A stretch of 42,209 nucleotides of DNA from positions 1 to 42,209 of the forward strand of contig VGYC01000048.1 of assembly GCA_016873095.1 (NCBI GenBank). The letters are read 5' to 3'. Both the position numbers and the translations under genes were made by a program. Positions 1 to 7,381 of the stretch are shown here, piece after piece (position 1 is the stretch's first letter; every line of letters begins with the position of its first letter). Origin of the DNA: Planctomycetota bacterium (GTDB lineage Bacteria > Planctomycetota > Planctomycetia > Gemmatales > Gemmataceae). Below the pieces are notes generated by a model. That model did no database searches. It worked only from the letters and a program-made list of their open reading frames with translations, and had not been told where the DNA came from.

Positions 1-52
1 AAGCCCCGTGAACGGGGCTAAGAGGGGCTAAGAGGGGCTAAGAGGGCTAAGA
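1..52. repeat. 10-bp tandem repeat behind a small hairpin
   Basis: A perfect 6-bp inverted repeat AGCCCC / GGGGCT (2-7 and 14-19) is followed by about 3.9 head-to-tail copies of GGGGCTAAGA (14-52), the last copy missing one G. The tandem unit overlaps the right arm of the hairpin, so the array may have grown by slippage from the hairpin arm. No gene is seen in 1-273. Confidence 0.75.
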
Positions 53-120
53 GCGCAACAAGCCCACGACGAAGTCGATTGCGCCTTTCGCTTCAATCTT
101 CCATGCTTTTCATCAGCCCA

Positions 121-200
121 GGGCGAGGCTCCTGCCGAGCCGCCGCCCTGGACCTTGGCTGCAACTCCTGCCCACAACTCTGCAGGAGGCCTTGCCGCTC
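121..200. repeat. Interspersed repeat family 2, decayed copy
   Basis: The left arm GGGCGAGGCTCCTGCCGAGC (121-140) is identical to the arm of the better-preserved copy at 23746-23847. The middle (GCCGCC.CTGG.CCTTGGCTG) is also alignable between the two copies. The right arm (about 182-200) is recognisable only as a degraded inverted copy. It is an intergenic element with no coding capacity. Confidence 0.7.
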
Positions 201-205
201 CAAAT

Positions 206-278
206 GTAGCGGAACTCGCGAGAGTTACGACAGCCGGCAGGCAAACGCGTGATCGGAATTCTTGCGAATTCCGCTACG
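206..278. repeat. Interspersed repeat family 1, copy A (paired hairpins)
   Basis: Two inverted arms about 25 bp long face each other. 206-229 reads GTAG + CGGAACTC-GCGA-GAGTTACG and 254-278 reads CGGAATTC-TTGC-GAATTCCG + CTACG. Each arm is itself an 8-bp hairpin with a 4-nt loop. The right arm contains the stop codon (274-276) of the neighbouring acetyltransferase gene on the minus strand. Related copies lie at 751-829 and 16966-17031. Confidence 0.85.
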
Positions 279-741
279 CTAATTCAACCAGCACTTTTTC
301 CATGAACACGCTCAGTGGATCCGCGGCGTAGTCGCCGAAGGGCCCACGGCGGCGGTATCCGGCTCGTTCGTAGAGGCCGAGAGCCTCGGGCTGGTGGATG
401 CCGGTTTCGAGTCGCGCCAGCATGAGTCCGGCTGCCAGCGCGCGGCGTTCCAGTTCCTCCAGCAAGCGCCGGCCCAGCTTCAGCCCGCGAAACTCCGGAA
501 GCACGAACATGCGCTTGATCTCGGCGTAGTCGCCCATGTTGACGAAGGCGCCGCACCCCGCCAGGGCGCCGTCCACGCGCACCACCAGAAAAAGCACGTT
601 TGGCTGCCGCAGCACATCAATCGGCAAGAGATGATTGCTCTCGCTGGGATAGAGAGATTCTTGATAGCGGTCAAGCAACTCGATGAGCGTGTGCACCTCT
701 GGTGCAGCGGGATCGGCAAGGGAAAAGCAAACGGTTGGCAT
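274..741 (-). CDS. GNAT family N-acetyltransferase
   Basis: A 155-residue protein of the GCN5-related N-acetyltransferase fold, which would transfer an acetyl group from acetyl-CoA to an unidentified amine. The core is visible: strand beta4 'LFLVVRVDGALAGCGAF', then 'AEIKRMFVLPEFRG' and the acetyl-CoA loop RGLKLGRRLLEELE (R/Q-x-x-G-x-G/A type), and near the C-terminus 'ALGLYERAGYRRRGPFG', the usual Y-x-x-x-GY-x-x signature. The reading frame stays open upstream to 846, but that part crosses a family 1 repeat and is low-complexity, so the ATG at 741 (MPTVCF) is preferred. The stop codon TAG lies inside another copy of the same repeat. The gene is thus bracketed by the two repeats and stands alone. 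Substrate is not predictable. Confidence 0.85.
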   Translation of the reverse strand: MPTVCFSLADPAAPEVHTLIELLDRYQESLYPSESNHLLPIDVLRQPNVLFLVVRVDGALAGCGAFVNMGDYAEIKRMFVLPEFRGLKLGRRLLEELERRALAAGLMLARLETGIHQPEALGLYERAGYRRRGPFGDYAADPLSVFMEKVLVELA

Positions 742-750
742 CGTTGAATC

Positions 751-829
751 CGTAGCGGAACTCGCAAGAGTTCCGTGAGCAGACACCGACGTCGGAGCGT
801 TCGCCGGAAGTCTTGCGAATTCCGCTACG
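751..829. repeat. Interspersed repeat family 1, copy B (paired hairpins)
   Basis: The left arm 751-775 is CGTAG followed by CGGAACTCGCAAGAGTTCCG, a perfect 8-bp palindromic stem with loop GCAA. The right arm 805-829 is the inverted version CGGAAGTC-TTGC-GAATTCCG-CTACG with two stem mismatches. The element lies between the acetyltransferase start (741) and the end of the next minus-strand gene (843). Confidence 0.85.
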
Positions 830-842
830 GTGTTTCGCATCT

Positions 843-2021
843 TCATCTGTTGGCCGCGAGGCGCGGCGTCGGCCGGAAGCGGTCCCAGTATTCTTCCGGG
901 CCCGGCAACGACTGCCAGGGGACGATCAGATCGTGCTTGCTGGCGAAGCGCTGAATGGTTTCTGGGAAATCCGGCCAGCGATGGGCAAGTTCCACCTTGC
1001 GCAGTCGTGCGGCTTCATCGTCGTCGAGCACCGGACGCAGTTCTTTCTCAATGAATTGCCGCATGCGCGGCGACAGACCGCGGGCATCGTAGGGCCAAAG
1101 TTCAAATGGGAAGGTCATGCCCTGGCCTTGCTTGCCGCGGCGGCCGGCGGCGTACTGGGTCACGTTGATTGCGAAGTTTGGCCAGCGGCCCTCCTTCATC
1201 CGCAACAGGAACGTGGCCACGGGATCCTTCTTGTTCTTGCCGAGTCGGCGTCGAACCTCTGCCGGCAACTCCATGTAATGCGTCGGCCCGCGTGTGCCGG
1301 GCAGCGCCAGCGGATGCGCGTCGGCAAGCTGCACCAGCGTTTTCGGATAGAGCGGCCACTTGCCTTCCGCATTCTTGAGCCTGGCTTTCTCCTCGTTCGA
1401 AAGAGTCATGTGCAGGTAATCCTTGACGTAGGTTGCAAGATCATCGAAGTCCCGACCGGTGAAGTCCTGCAGTCGCGCCGGCAAGGGCTTCTGGTCGCTG
1501 ATCTCGCTCCAGAAACGCCGGGCGATAACCCAGTCGAAGCGGCGGTTGCGTTCCTCATCACGCAACTGTCGGATTCGACCGAAGCGCTGCTCGGCGGACA
1601 GCCTGGCCAGATCGTTGCGGACCGCGACCGGTTGCTGCTTCAACCATTGCTCGGCCCGCAGATGCCTGATGATTTCGATCCTGTTCTTGGCGTCGCTGGC
1701 GCCCTGGACCTTCTCGCGGTCCTCGGCTGGAAGTTGCTCGAGCCACTCCGCGTAGCGGGACAGGACCTTTTCAAGCTTCTCGCGGCGCGGCTGGGAGAGG
1801 TCTTGCAACTCATGGTCAAGCTTGACGATGCGCTCGCGGCGCTCCGATGACAGCGTGAGGAAATAACGTGCGTTCTGGCGGAGCTGCGCCTGATCCTCGG
1901 CCGTCATCGTTTGCAGCCTGAGCTGATTGTCGCCGACCTCCGACACCGGGTCCGCCGCTGAGATGTCGGCGGCAAGGAAGGCCGCGCCCGCCATGATCAA
2001 CAGTGCCGATACAGTTCGCAT
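843..2021 (-). CDS. Secreted hypothetical protein, third gene of the ECF sigma operon
   Basis: A 392-residue protein with an N-terminal signal peptide (hydrophobic LLIMAGAAFLA, cleavage likely after ADISA or AADP around residue 20-25). The rest is highly charged and mostly helical, rich in Arg, Glu and Leu, with several similar stretches such as 'LRQNARYFLTLSSERRERI' and 'LSAEQRFGRIRQLRDEERNRR'. This resembles DUF3106-like periplasmic helical proteins of planctomycetes that follow ECF sigma genes. No catalytic motif was recognised. The ATG at 2021 has a good ribosome binding site (GGGAG, 9 nt upstream) and lies 12 bp after the anti-sigma-like gene, so it is most likely cotranscribed. A role in extracytoplasmic sensing or as the regulated target is inference from position only. 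Confidence 0.75.
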   Translation of the reverse strand: MRTVSALLIMAGAAFLAADISAADPVSEVGDNQLRLQTMTAEDQAQLRQNARYFLTLSSERRERIVKLDHELQDLSQPRREKLEKVLSRYAEWLEQLPAEDREKVQGASDAKNRIEIIRHLRAEQWLKQQPVAVRNDLARLSAEQRFGRIRQLRDEERNRRFDWVIARRFWSEISDQKPLPARLQDFTGRDFDDLATYVKDYLHMTLSNEEKARLKNAEGKWPLYPKTLVQLADAHPLALPGTRGPTHYMELPAEVRRRLGKNKKDPVATFLLRMKEGRWPNFAINVTQYAAGRRGKQGQGMTFPFELWPYDARGLSPRMRQFIEKELRPVLDDDEAARLRKVELAHRWPDFPETIQRFASKHDLIVPWQSLPGPEEYWDRFRPTPRLAANR

Positions 2022-2033
2022 GTCTGATGCTCC

Positions 2034-2531
2034 CTATGACCCCGGTTCGTCGCCAAACAGGTCGGGATCGTCCAGGTCGCGCACAAAACGCAGGTCGTCG
2101 GCCTGCTCCAGCAGACGGACCTTTTCCAGGGCGCGCAAATGGCGCACGAGATGCTGCTCCACCTCGGGAGAATCCACGGGTGCTGGACTGAATAGCCGCG
2201 TGGCCGCGAAACCGCCCGCCAGCGCCAGGACAATGCCTGCCGCCCAGGTGATCCGGAACCAGCGGCCCAGCAGCGGACCAGTGCGTGCTTGCGGCACCAC
2301 CGAGGTTTTCAGGGCCAGGCGTTCCAGCGTCCGGTGCGTGAAGGTCGCCGATGGCTCGGCCCTGGGAAGGTAGTCGAGCATTTCCCAGGCCTGTTTCAGG
2401 GCATCGACCTCGGCCCGGGCTGCCGGGTCCAGGTTGAGCTTGGTTTCGAGGTCGAGAGACGTCTTCGCGTCCAGTTCGCCGTCGAGATAGGCCACCAGGT
2501 TCTTGCGTTCCTCGTCGTTCAGGCGCGCCAT
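2034..2531 (-). CDS. Membrane anti-sigma-like protein (zinc-less)
   Basis: A 165-residue protein. The N-terminal 50 residues ('LVAYLDGELDAKTSLDLETKL..DPAARAEVDALKQAWEML') have the YLDGELD helix and layout of an anti-sigma (zf-HC2/ASD-type) domain, but no His-x3-Cys-x2-Cys zinc motif is present. A single transmembrane helix follows (about residues 95-115, ITWAAGIVLALAGGF), then a short acidic C-terminal part outside. This is the expected architecture of a partner that holds an ECF sigma factor at the membrane. It lies 33 bp downstream of the sigma gene and 12 bp upstream of the secreted protein gene on the same strand. That it binds the neighbouring sigma factor is inferred from gene order. 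Confidence 0.75.
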   Translation of the reverse strand: MARLNDEERKNLVAYLDGELDAKTSLDLETKLNLDPAARAEVDALKQAWEMLDYLPRAEPSATFTHRTLERLALKTSVVPQARTGPLLGRWFRITWAAGIVLALAGGFAATRLFSPAPVDSPEVEQHLVRHLRALEKVRLLEQADDLRFVRDLDDPDLFGDEPGS

Positions 2532-2564
2532 GGCATCAAGTCCCTTGTCGCTGGAGAGTCGAAC

Positions 2565-3227
2565 TCATGCATCGTCGTCCCGCGCTTCCAGTGCGGGAGC
2601 TTCGTTATCCATGTAGATGTAATCCTTCAAGGTCTGCCGCAGGTTCTCGCGAGCGCGGCTCAGCAAGGACTTCACTCCCTTCGTGGTCAGCCGCATCACA
2701 TCAGCAATCTCGGCGTAGTTCATGTCCTCGAACTTGTTCAGGATCACCGCAACTCGCTGGCGCTCGTTCAACTGCTCGAGGGCCAGACGAACGATGCCGG
2801 CCAGCTCTTGCTGCTGCAAGCGTCGGCCTGGCTGATCGTCGCGCTCGCGGACGAGCTGTTCGGCCGGGCGAGGACCCAGCGGCCCCGAATCGCGAGTGTT
2901 CAGCGGCACCGTCGGCCGTCGTTGCCGCGACCGCAGGGCATTCAAGGCCAGGTTGTTGGCAATCGTGAATAACCAGGTCGAGAACTTGGCCCGCGGGCGG
3001 TATTTCTTGCGGGCCCGGTAGACCCGAAGGAACACTTCCTGTGCGAGATCTTCCGCCTCTTCGGGCCTGCCCAGCAGGTGCTGCAAGACCGTGATCAATC
3101 GATGGTTGTATAGTTCCACCATCTCCGCGAACGCGGTCGGGTCGTCGTCCCGCACGCGGAGCATCAAGCGAATATCAGGGTCGCGCAGCGCCAGCTGTGC
3201 GCTGCTCTCGCCAATCAGTGCCACCAC
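2565..3227 (-). CDS. ECF-type RNA polymerase sigma factor
   Basis: A 220-residue group 4 sigma factor. Region 2 is clear (residues about 28-98: 'FAEMVELYNHRLITVLQHLL', 'EEAEDLAQEVFLRVYRARKKY', 'FSTWLFTIANNLALNALRSRQRR'). Region 4 is also clear (about 138-195: 'LNERQRVAVILNKFEDMNYAEIA', then 'TTKGVKSLLSRARENLRQTL', the helix-turn-helix that reads the -35 element). The two are joined by a linker with 'RERDDQPGRRLQQQE'. Translation starts at one of two tandem GTG codons (3227 or 3224), with GAGG just upstream. It is the first gene of a probable three-gene operon with a membrane anti-sigma-like protein and a secreted protein. A possible ECF-type promoter at 3266-3293 would allow autoregulation. 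Confidence 0.93.
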   Translation of the reverse strand: MVALIGESSAQLALRDPDIRLMLRVRDDDPTAFAEMVELYNHRLITVLQHLLGRPEEAEDLAQEVFLRVYRARKKYRPRAKFSTWLFTIANNLALNALRSRQRRPTVPLNTRDSGPLGPRPAEQLVRERDDQPGRRLQQQELAGIVRLALEQLNERQRVAVILNKFEDMNYAEIADVMRLTTKGVKSLLSRARENLRQTLKDYIYMDNEAPALEARDDDA

Positions 3228-3250
3228 TTGCCTCGTGGGGGAGGTAACAC

Positions 3251-3293
3251 AACCCTCCGCCGGGATTTAACCCCAACCGCCGGGGAGGGTTCC
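3251..3293 (-). promoter_or_regulatory. Candidate ECF-type promoter and hairpin upstream of the sigma operon
   Basis: On the minus strand GGAACC (3293-3288) and GTTAAA (3271-3266) are separated by 16 bp. This resembles the GGAAC -35 and GTT/CGT-like -10 typical of ECF promoters. The same stretch contains an 8-bp inverted repeat AACCCTCC / GGAGGGTT (3251-3258 and 3284-3291). The site lies 39-66 nt upstream of the sigma GTG start. It is read by eye and not tested. Confidence 0.35.
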
Positions 3294-3365
3294 GGTCGAT
3301 GGGGCGTTGCCCGCCAGGCTGCCTCGCGCCAGATAGCCAGATAGACGCCAGACCACGGAACGAGG

Positions 3366-4460
3366 CTAGGACTCCTGCCGCCGCAATTGCCCGCAAGCGG
3401 CGTCGATGCCGGCGCCTTTGCGCTTGCGGACCTTGACGCTCACACCGCGCCTGCGAATGATTGCCTGGAACGCCGCTACCGCTTCCGGGCTTGGGCCGCG
3501 ATCGGGCAAGCCGGATACGTCGTTGAATGGGATCAGGTTTACATGGGCGCAACGGCCACGCAACAGTCCGGCCAGCTTCTCGGCGTCCGCTGCCGAGTCG
3601 TTCACGCCACCCAGCATGACGTACTCGAACGTCACTTGCCGCCCGGTCTTCTGAAAATAATAGTCCGCTGCCTCCAGAATGGCCGCTATACCGGTCTTGG
3701 CGTTGGTCGGGACGATGCGCGTCCGTAACGCGTCGGAGGGCGCATGCAGCGAGACGGCCAGATGATACTGCTTGCCCAGGTCGGCGAGGCGGCGCATCTT
3801 CGCCGGCAAGCCAACCGTTGAGATGGTGACATGCCGGGCGCCGATGCCCATGCCGTCCTTGCCCGTGGCCGCCTGCAGCGCTTCCAGCAGCGCGTCCAGG
3901 TTGGCAAGCGGTTCGCCCATGCCCATCACGACGATGTTGGTCAGGCGCTTTTCGGTGACCGCTGCGGCGGCTGGCATGGCGCGCAGTCGCAGCAACTGTT
4001 CGATGATCTCGCCCGCCGTCAGATTGCGCTCGACGCCGTTCAACCCACTGGCGCAGAAGACGCAGCCCATGCCGCAGCCCACCTGCGTGCTGATACAGGC
4101 TGTGCGCCGATCATTTTCCTGGATGAGAACGCACTCGATGAGCTGGCCGTCTTGCAGGCGCACGAGCAGCTTGTGCGTGCCGTCGGCGGCTTGCATGTGC
4201 CGGGCGACCGTCGTCTCGAGCGGCACGAACGCCTCTGCCAGTTCCTCGCGCAGCGCCTTCGGCAGGTCTGTCATGCCAGCGAAGGAATCGGCCCCCTCGA
4301 CAATCAGCCAGCGGCGAAGCTGGCGAGCGCGCATGGCAGGCAGGCCGCGCTCCCGCAGCCAAACGGCCAGCTCGTCGCGCGACAGACCCAGCAAGCCGCG
4401 CCGGGGCACCGTGCGCTTCTCAAGGTCGATCATGGTGGTTGTAGCCGTCATGCTTTTCAT
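3366..4460 (-). CDS. rlmN: 23S rRNA (adenine2503-C2)-methyltransferase RlmN
   Basis: A radical-SAM enzyme that methylates C2 of A2503 in 23S rRNA (and A37 of some tRNAs in other bacteria), acting in the cytoplasm. The [4Fe-4S]/SAM motif is C-GMG-C-VF-C (CX3CX2C) after 'ISTQVG'. The family signatures 'MGMGEPLANLDALLEAL', 'HVTISTVGLPAKM', 'LAVSLHAPSDALRTRIVPTN' and 'VTFEYVMLGGVNDS' are present, as is the C-terminal catalytic cysteine in 'GAGIDAACGQLR'. With the ATG at 4460 it has 364 residues, the usual length. ATGs at 4451 and 4433 are alternatives, since none has a strong ribosome binding site. The open frame reaching 4763 is unlikely to be coding. The gene stands alone, divergent from the aminotransferase at 4806. 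Confidence 0.95.
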   Translation of the reverse strand: MKSMTATTTMIDLEKRTVPRRGLLGLSRDELAVWLRERGLPAMRARQLRRWLIVEGADSFAGMTDLPKALREELAEAFVPLETTVARHMQAADGTHKLLVRLQDGQLIECVLIQENDRRTACISTQVGCGMGCVFCASGLNGVERNLTAGEIIEQLLRLRAMPAAAAVTEKRLTNIVVMGMGEPLANLDALLEALQAATGKDGMGIGARHVTISTVGLPAKMRRLADLGKQYHLAVSLHAPSDALRTRIVPTNAKTGIAAILEAADYYFQKTGRQVTFEYVMLGGVNDSAADAEKLAGLLRGRCAHVNLIPFNDVSGLPDRGPSPEAVAAFQAIIRRRGVSVKVRKRKGAGIDAACGQLRRQES

Positions 4461-4762
4461 TCTAACGCCCGCGGCGCGAAGTGGGAAATGGTTTCGACGC
4501 CGGATTACCTGTTCCGGCACGAATCCACCCGCGGCCCGGAAACCATGGGATCGCGAATCCTTCTGGGTGGTGGTCAGCCAGGAACCGACCCAGATTGACA
4601 CAAGGCCAGTGTGGCGTCTGTCGACATAAGTCATGTTGTTGCGTGCCGTTACGACTGCAGAGCCGCCACGATGGCGAACGGCATGCCCATGGCTAAATTG
4701 CCAGGTCAGCCTGCGAACATTGCGCGAGGCGCTCCCCAACTGGATGAGGATTGCAAGCGCCA

Positions 4763-4791
4763 TTGCACATTTTCTGCACCTTGTCTATTCT
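4763..4791 (+). promoter_or_regulatory. Candidate sigma70 promoter for the aminotransferase
   Basis: TTGCAC (4763-4768), a 17-bp spacer and TATTCT (4786-4791) precede the ATG at 4806 by 14 nt, giving a very short leader. The -10 matches 4 of 6 consensus bases and the -35 matches 3. No other structure was recognised in the 345-bp gap 4461-4805. A lone TTGACA at 4595-4600 has no -10 partner at suitable spacing. Confidence 0.3.
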
Positions 4792-4805
4792 GGGTCGGCA
4801 TCTCA

Positions 4806-6137
4806 ATGGCGCCCAAGAAAAATGCGCCTGTTGATCCGCTCACGGATGAGGGGGTTATCTTGGCAAACATCTGGACGCGATTGCTGATTCGCACAAAACT
4901 GGCGCGGCTCCTGCCAGGAGTCCGCCGACGCCTGGACGGCGGTCAAGAGTTCCTCCATTACTACAGCGATCGCCTGCTGGACGGACCACACGCGGCGTTG
5001 CGTGACGCTGGCGAATTGCTCGAACAGCCGGACGAGCCGGACCGCATCGATCTGGCCCAGTGCAATCCGCCCATCGACCTGGCCCCGTCGATGAGCACGA
5101 AGTTGCCGGCCGAGCGTCGCGGCTATCCGCCTTCCTGGGGACTGCTCGACTTGCGCTTGCTGCTGGCTCAGAGATTCGAGGCCGAACAGCAGTTGCACGT
5201 CCGGCCGGAAGACGAGGTGCTGATCACGCACGGAGTGGCCGGCGCTCTCTCGGTTGTCCTGGACACCTTCCTAAATGCCGGCGATCGCGCGGCGCTGTTC
5301 GACCCCTCGTCCCCCCTGTACTCGTGGATGCTGCGCCATCGTCGCATCAGGCCGGCCTGGCTGCAGACCTGGATCGAGGATGGCAAGCTCCGCTTCAAGC
5401 ACGATGACCTGGCCCGGACGCTGAAGGGCGCTCGCCTCCTGCTACTTGATGTGCCGCACAATCCCACGGGCGCCTGGCTGGCCCCGGAGGACGTCGAGGA
5501 GATTGTCTGGTGGGCCGACCGGCATGACGTGCTGATTTTTTGCGATCAGGCGTTTGACCGTTTCCAGTTCGACGGCGTGAATCTGCGCATCGGTTCGCTG
5601 GTGAAGACGCATCGCCGCACCCTGACGGCCGGCAGCGTCAGCAAGGGACACGGCCTGGCGGCCGCGCGCGTTGGCTGGCTCGCTGGCAACCGCCATCTGA
5701 TTCGCCCATGCGCGGTCAGCGCCATCGCGGCCACACCGTTCGTGCCGACACTCTGCCAGCAACTTGCCCTGGCGGCACTCAAGCAGACGGACGAGAGCTT
5801 CACCGCCATTCGCGCGGAATTCAATTCGCGGAGGCGCTATGCATTCGACCGCCTCCAGGGCATGGGATTGAAGCCTAGCTTGCCCGCGGGCGGCTTCTTC
5901 TTCTGGCTGCCGGTCAGCGACCTGGGCTGCGATGGCCGCGAATTTGCCATGGAACTACGCAAGGAGCAACGCGTCCTCGTCTGGCCCGGCGAGCACTTCG
6001 GCCCGAGCGGCAAGAAGTTCATCCGTTTGAGCATCGCCACGGATGAAGGCCGCTTCCGCGAGGGCCTGACCCGGCTTGGCGAATTCGTGCGCGCACCGCA
6101 ATCGCCAGCGACTACCGACCAGATTCAGGCGGCCTGA
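4806..6137 (+). CDS. PLP-dependent aminotransferase, class I/II (fold type I)
   Basis: A 443-residue protein of the aspartate aminotransferase superfamily. Motifs in order: substrate/cofactor 'GVAGALSVVLDTF' (GxxxxL helix), 'DVPHNPTGAWLAPED' (PLP-binding NPTG), 'ILIFCDQAFDRF' type Asp, and the Schiff-base lysine in 'TAGSVSKGHGLAAARVGW' (Lys280). The C-terminal small domain has 'LPAGGFFFWLPV' and the arginine of 'FIRLSIATDEGRF', which binds the substrate carboxylate. The ATG at 4806 is chosen because a family-like start follows and a possible promoter lies just upstream. The frame is open back to 4611 without family-like sequence. The substrate is unknown. It converges with the COG0523/IDO gene cluster (11 bp between stops), so a kynurenine aminotransferase role is conceivable but only a guess. 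Confidence 0.88.
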   Translation: MAPKKNAPVDPLTDEGVILANIWTRLLIRTKLARLLPGVRRRLDGGQEFLHYYSDRLLDGPHAALRDAGELLEQPDEPDRIDLAQCNPPIDLAPSMSTKLPAERRGYPPSWGLLDLRLLLAQRFEAEQQLHVRPEDEVLITHGVAGALSVVLDTFLNAGDRAALFDPSSPLYSWMLRHRRIRPAWLQTWIEDGKLRFKHDDLARTLKGARLLLLDVPHNPTGAWLAPEDVEEIVWWADRHDVLIFCDQAFDRFQFDGVNLRIGSLVKTHRRTLTAGSVSKGHGLAAARVGWLAGNRHLIRPCAVSAIAATPFVPTLCQQLALAALKQTDESFTAIRAEFNSRRRYAFDRLQGMGLKPSLPAGGFFFWLPVSDLGCDGREFAMELRKEQRVLVWPGEHFGPSGKKFIRLSIATDEGRFREGLTRLGEFVRAPQSPATTDQIQAA

Positions 6138-6147
6138 GACTCGAGTT

Positions 6148-7251
6148 CTAGCGCGCGCTCGCCGTCGAATAGCGGTGCGTCGGTTGTGGGCGGCCGGGAC
6201 GAAAGCTCTGCGTCTTGTGGAACTCAATGGCAGCGCTGCGCTGCTTCGCCAGCCGCGACAGCGTGCTTTCCACCTGTTCTTGCAGGATCGCCGGGTCGGT
6301 GGCCACGCGGGCATTGACAATCACATTGGCTTCCTTCACCTGGCAATTCGACGGCAGCGACAGCACCGGCTGCGTGCCGCTGCTGACCAGGTTGGCCACA
6401 CCAAAGAAGCCTTCCCAGAGCCCGATGGCCTTCAGGTGTGCGACCTCGGCATCCGCCAGCGTCGCCTGGATCTCCTTGACCACGGCGAGCAGCAGGGCAT
6501 CGAGGTCGAAGCGCTGGTCGGACTTCATGGTGACGCTGCTGTTGAGCCAGCCCAGTTCGGCTTCGCCCTCTGCGTAAATGTCGTAGTCGATGTCCAGGAT
6601 CTTGTGGCCGAAATTTCCCTCCTGGTCAAGAAGCTGTGTGACGGCGTCAAAGCCCTGCCCGGTCCGGGCGGAGATTCGCAACACCGGCACGCCGGGATAT
6701 TGCTTGCTCACAAGGCCGGCAAGTTCGTCTGCTTCGGCCGGTGTCAACTCGTCGATGCGGTTGAGCAGGATGGCGTCGGCTTCCTCCAGTTGCTTGCGAA
6801 AGATGTAGGCCGCCTTGGGCGAGAAGCCGGCGCCCGCCTCGTTGCGAAGGATTTTCAGGCCGTGGCTGGGCTTGAAGATCACGGCATATGGCCCTACCCG
6901 GAATTGGTCTCCATACAGATCTTTGAGTGGCTGCACGACGGTGGCGACCAGGTCCGTGCAGCTGCCGACCGGTTCGGCCAGGACGATGTCCGGACGATCG
7001 GACCGGCGCAGCACGTCCACCTGGTCCATGAGGTCGTTGAATTTGCAGCAGAAGCAGGCGCCGGCGACCTCGGCGACCGGAAAGCCTTGTTCGCGCAGGG
7101 CGTACGTGTCCACCAGGTCCTGGGCCTGGTCGTTGGTGACCAGTCCCACCTTGTGACCTCGAGCCATGTAGAAGCGGGCCAGCCGCGCCAGCGCAGTCGT
7201 CTTGCCGGCCCCCAGGAAGCCACCTACCATCAGGAATCGAATCGGGGTCAT
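6148..7251 (-). CDS. COG0523 (CobW/ZNG1-like) metal-chaperone GTPase
   Basis: A 367-residue G3E-family P-loop GTPase. Seen: Walker A '[12 protein letters not shown]' at residues about 9-20, the diagnostic metal-binding CxCC motif as 'GACFCCKF' (about residue 65), Walker B-like '[15 protein letters not shown]' and the guanine-specificity motif as NRID in '[14 protein letters not shown]'. Members of this family insert or deliver Zn, Co or other metals to client enzymes using GTP. The ATG at 7251 has AAGGA 8 nt upstream. The gene lies 130 bp downstream of the indoleamine 2,3-dioxygenase gene on the same strand, suggesting that the client may be in that pathway (inference). The metal is not predictable from sequence. 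Confidence 0.88.
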   Translation of the reverse strand: MTPIRFLMVGGFLGAGKTTALARLARFYMARGHKVGLVTNDQAQDLVDTYALREQGFPVAEVAGACFCCKFNDLMDQVDVLRRSDRPDIVLAEPVGSCTDLVATVVQPLKDLYGDQFRVGPYAVIFKPSHGLKILRNEAGAGFSPKAAYIFRKQLEEADAILLNRIDELTPAEADELAGLVSKQYPGVPVLRISARTGQGFDAVTQLLDQEGNFGHKILDIDYDIYAEGEAELGWLNSSVTMKSDQRFDLDALLLAVVKEIQATLADAEVAHLKAIGLWEGFFGVANLVSSGTQPVLSLPSNCQVKEANVIVNARVATDPAILQEQVESTLSRLAKQRSAAIEFHKTQSFRPGRPQPTHRYSTASAR

Positions 7252-7381
7252 GTGCGTGTCCTTGAATGTCGTCAACGATGTCGATTGAGTGCCCGCCCGT
7301 GCAGGGTTTTGATAGCGAGCCAAATCGAGCAAAGCAACTCCTTTCAGACATGCAGAGCCTGGAAGTCGCTGTCTCAACCGA

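Noticed and set aside
813-1850. A 345-residue plus-strand frame
   Set aside because: It is antisense to the secreted protein of the sigma operon, lacks any family motif, and is a by-product of high GC content.
4595-4600. A perfect TTGACA as a promoter -35
   Set aside because: No -10-like hexamer at 15-19 bp downstream; the closer pair at 4763-4791 is better placed.
4611-4805. N-terminal extension of the aminotransferase
   Set aside because: The added 65 residues show no family-like sequence, and a possible promoter sits inside this stretch.
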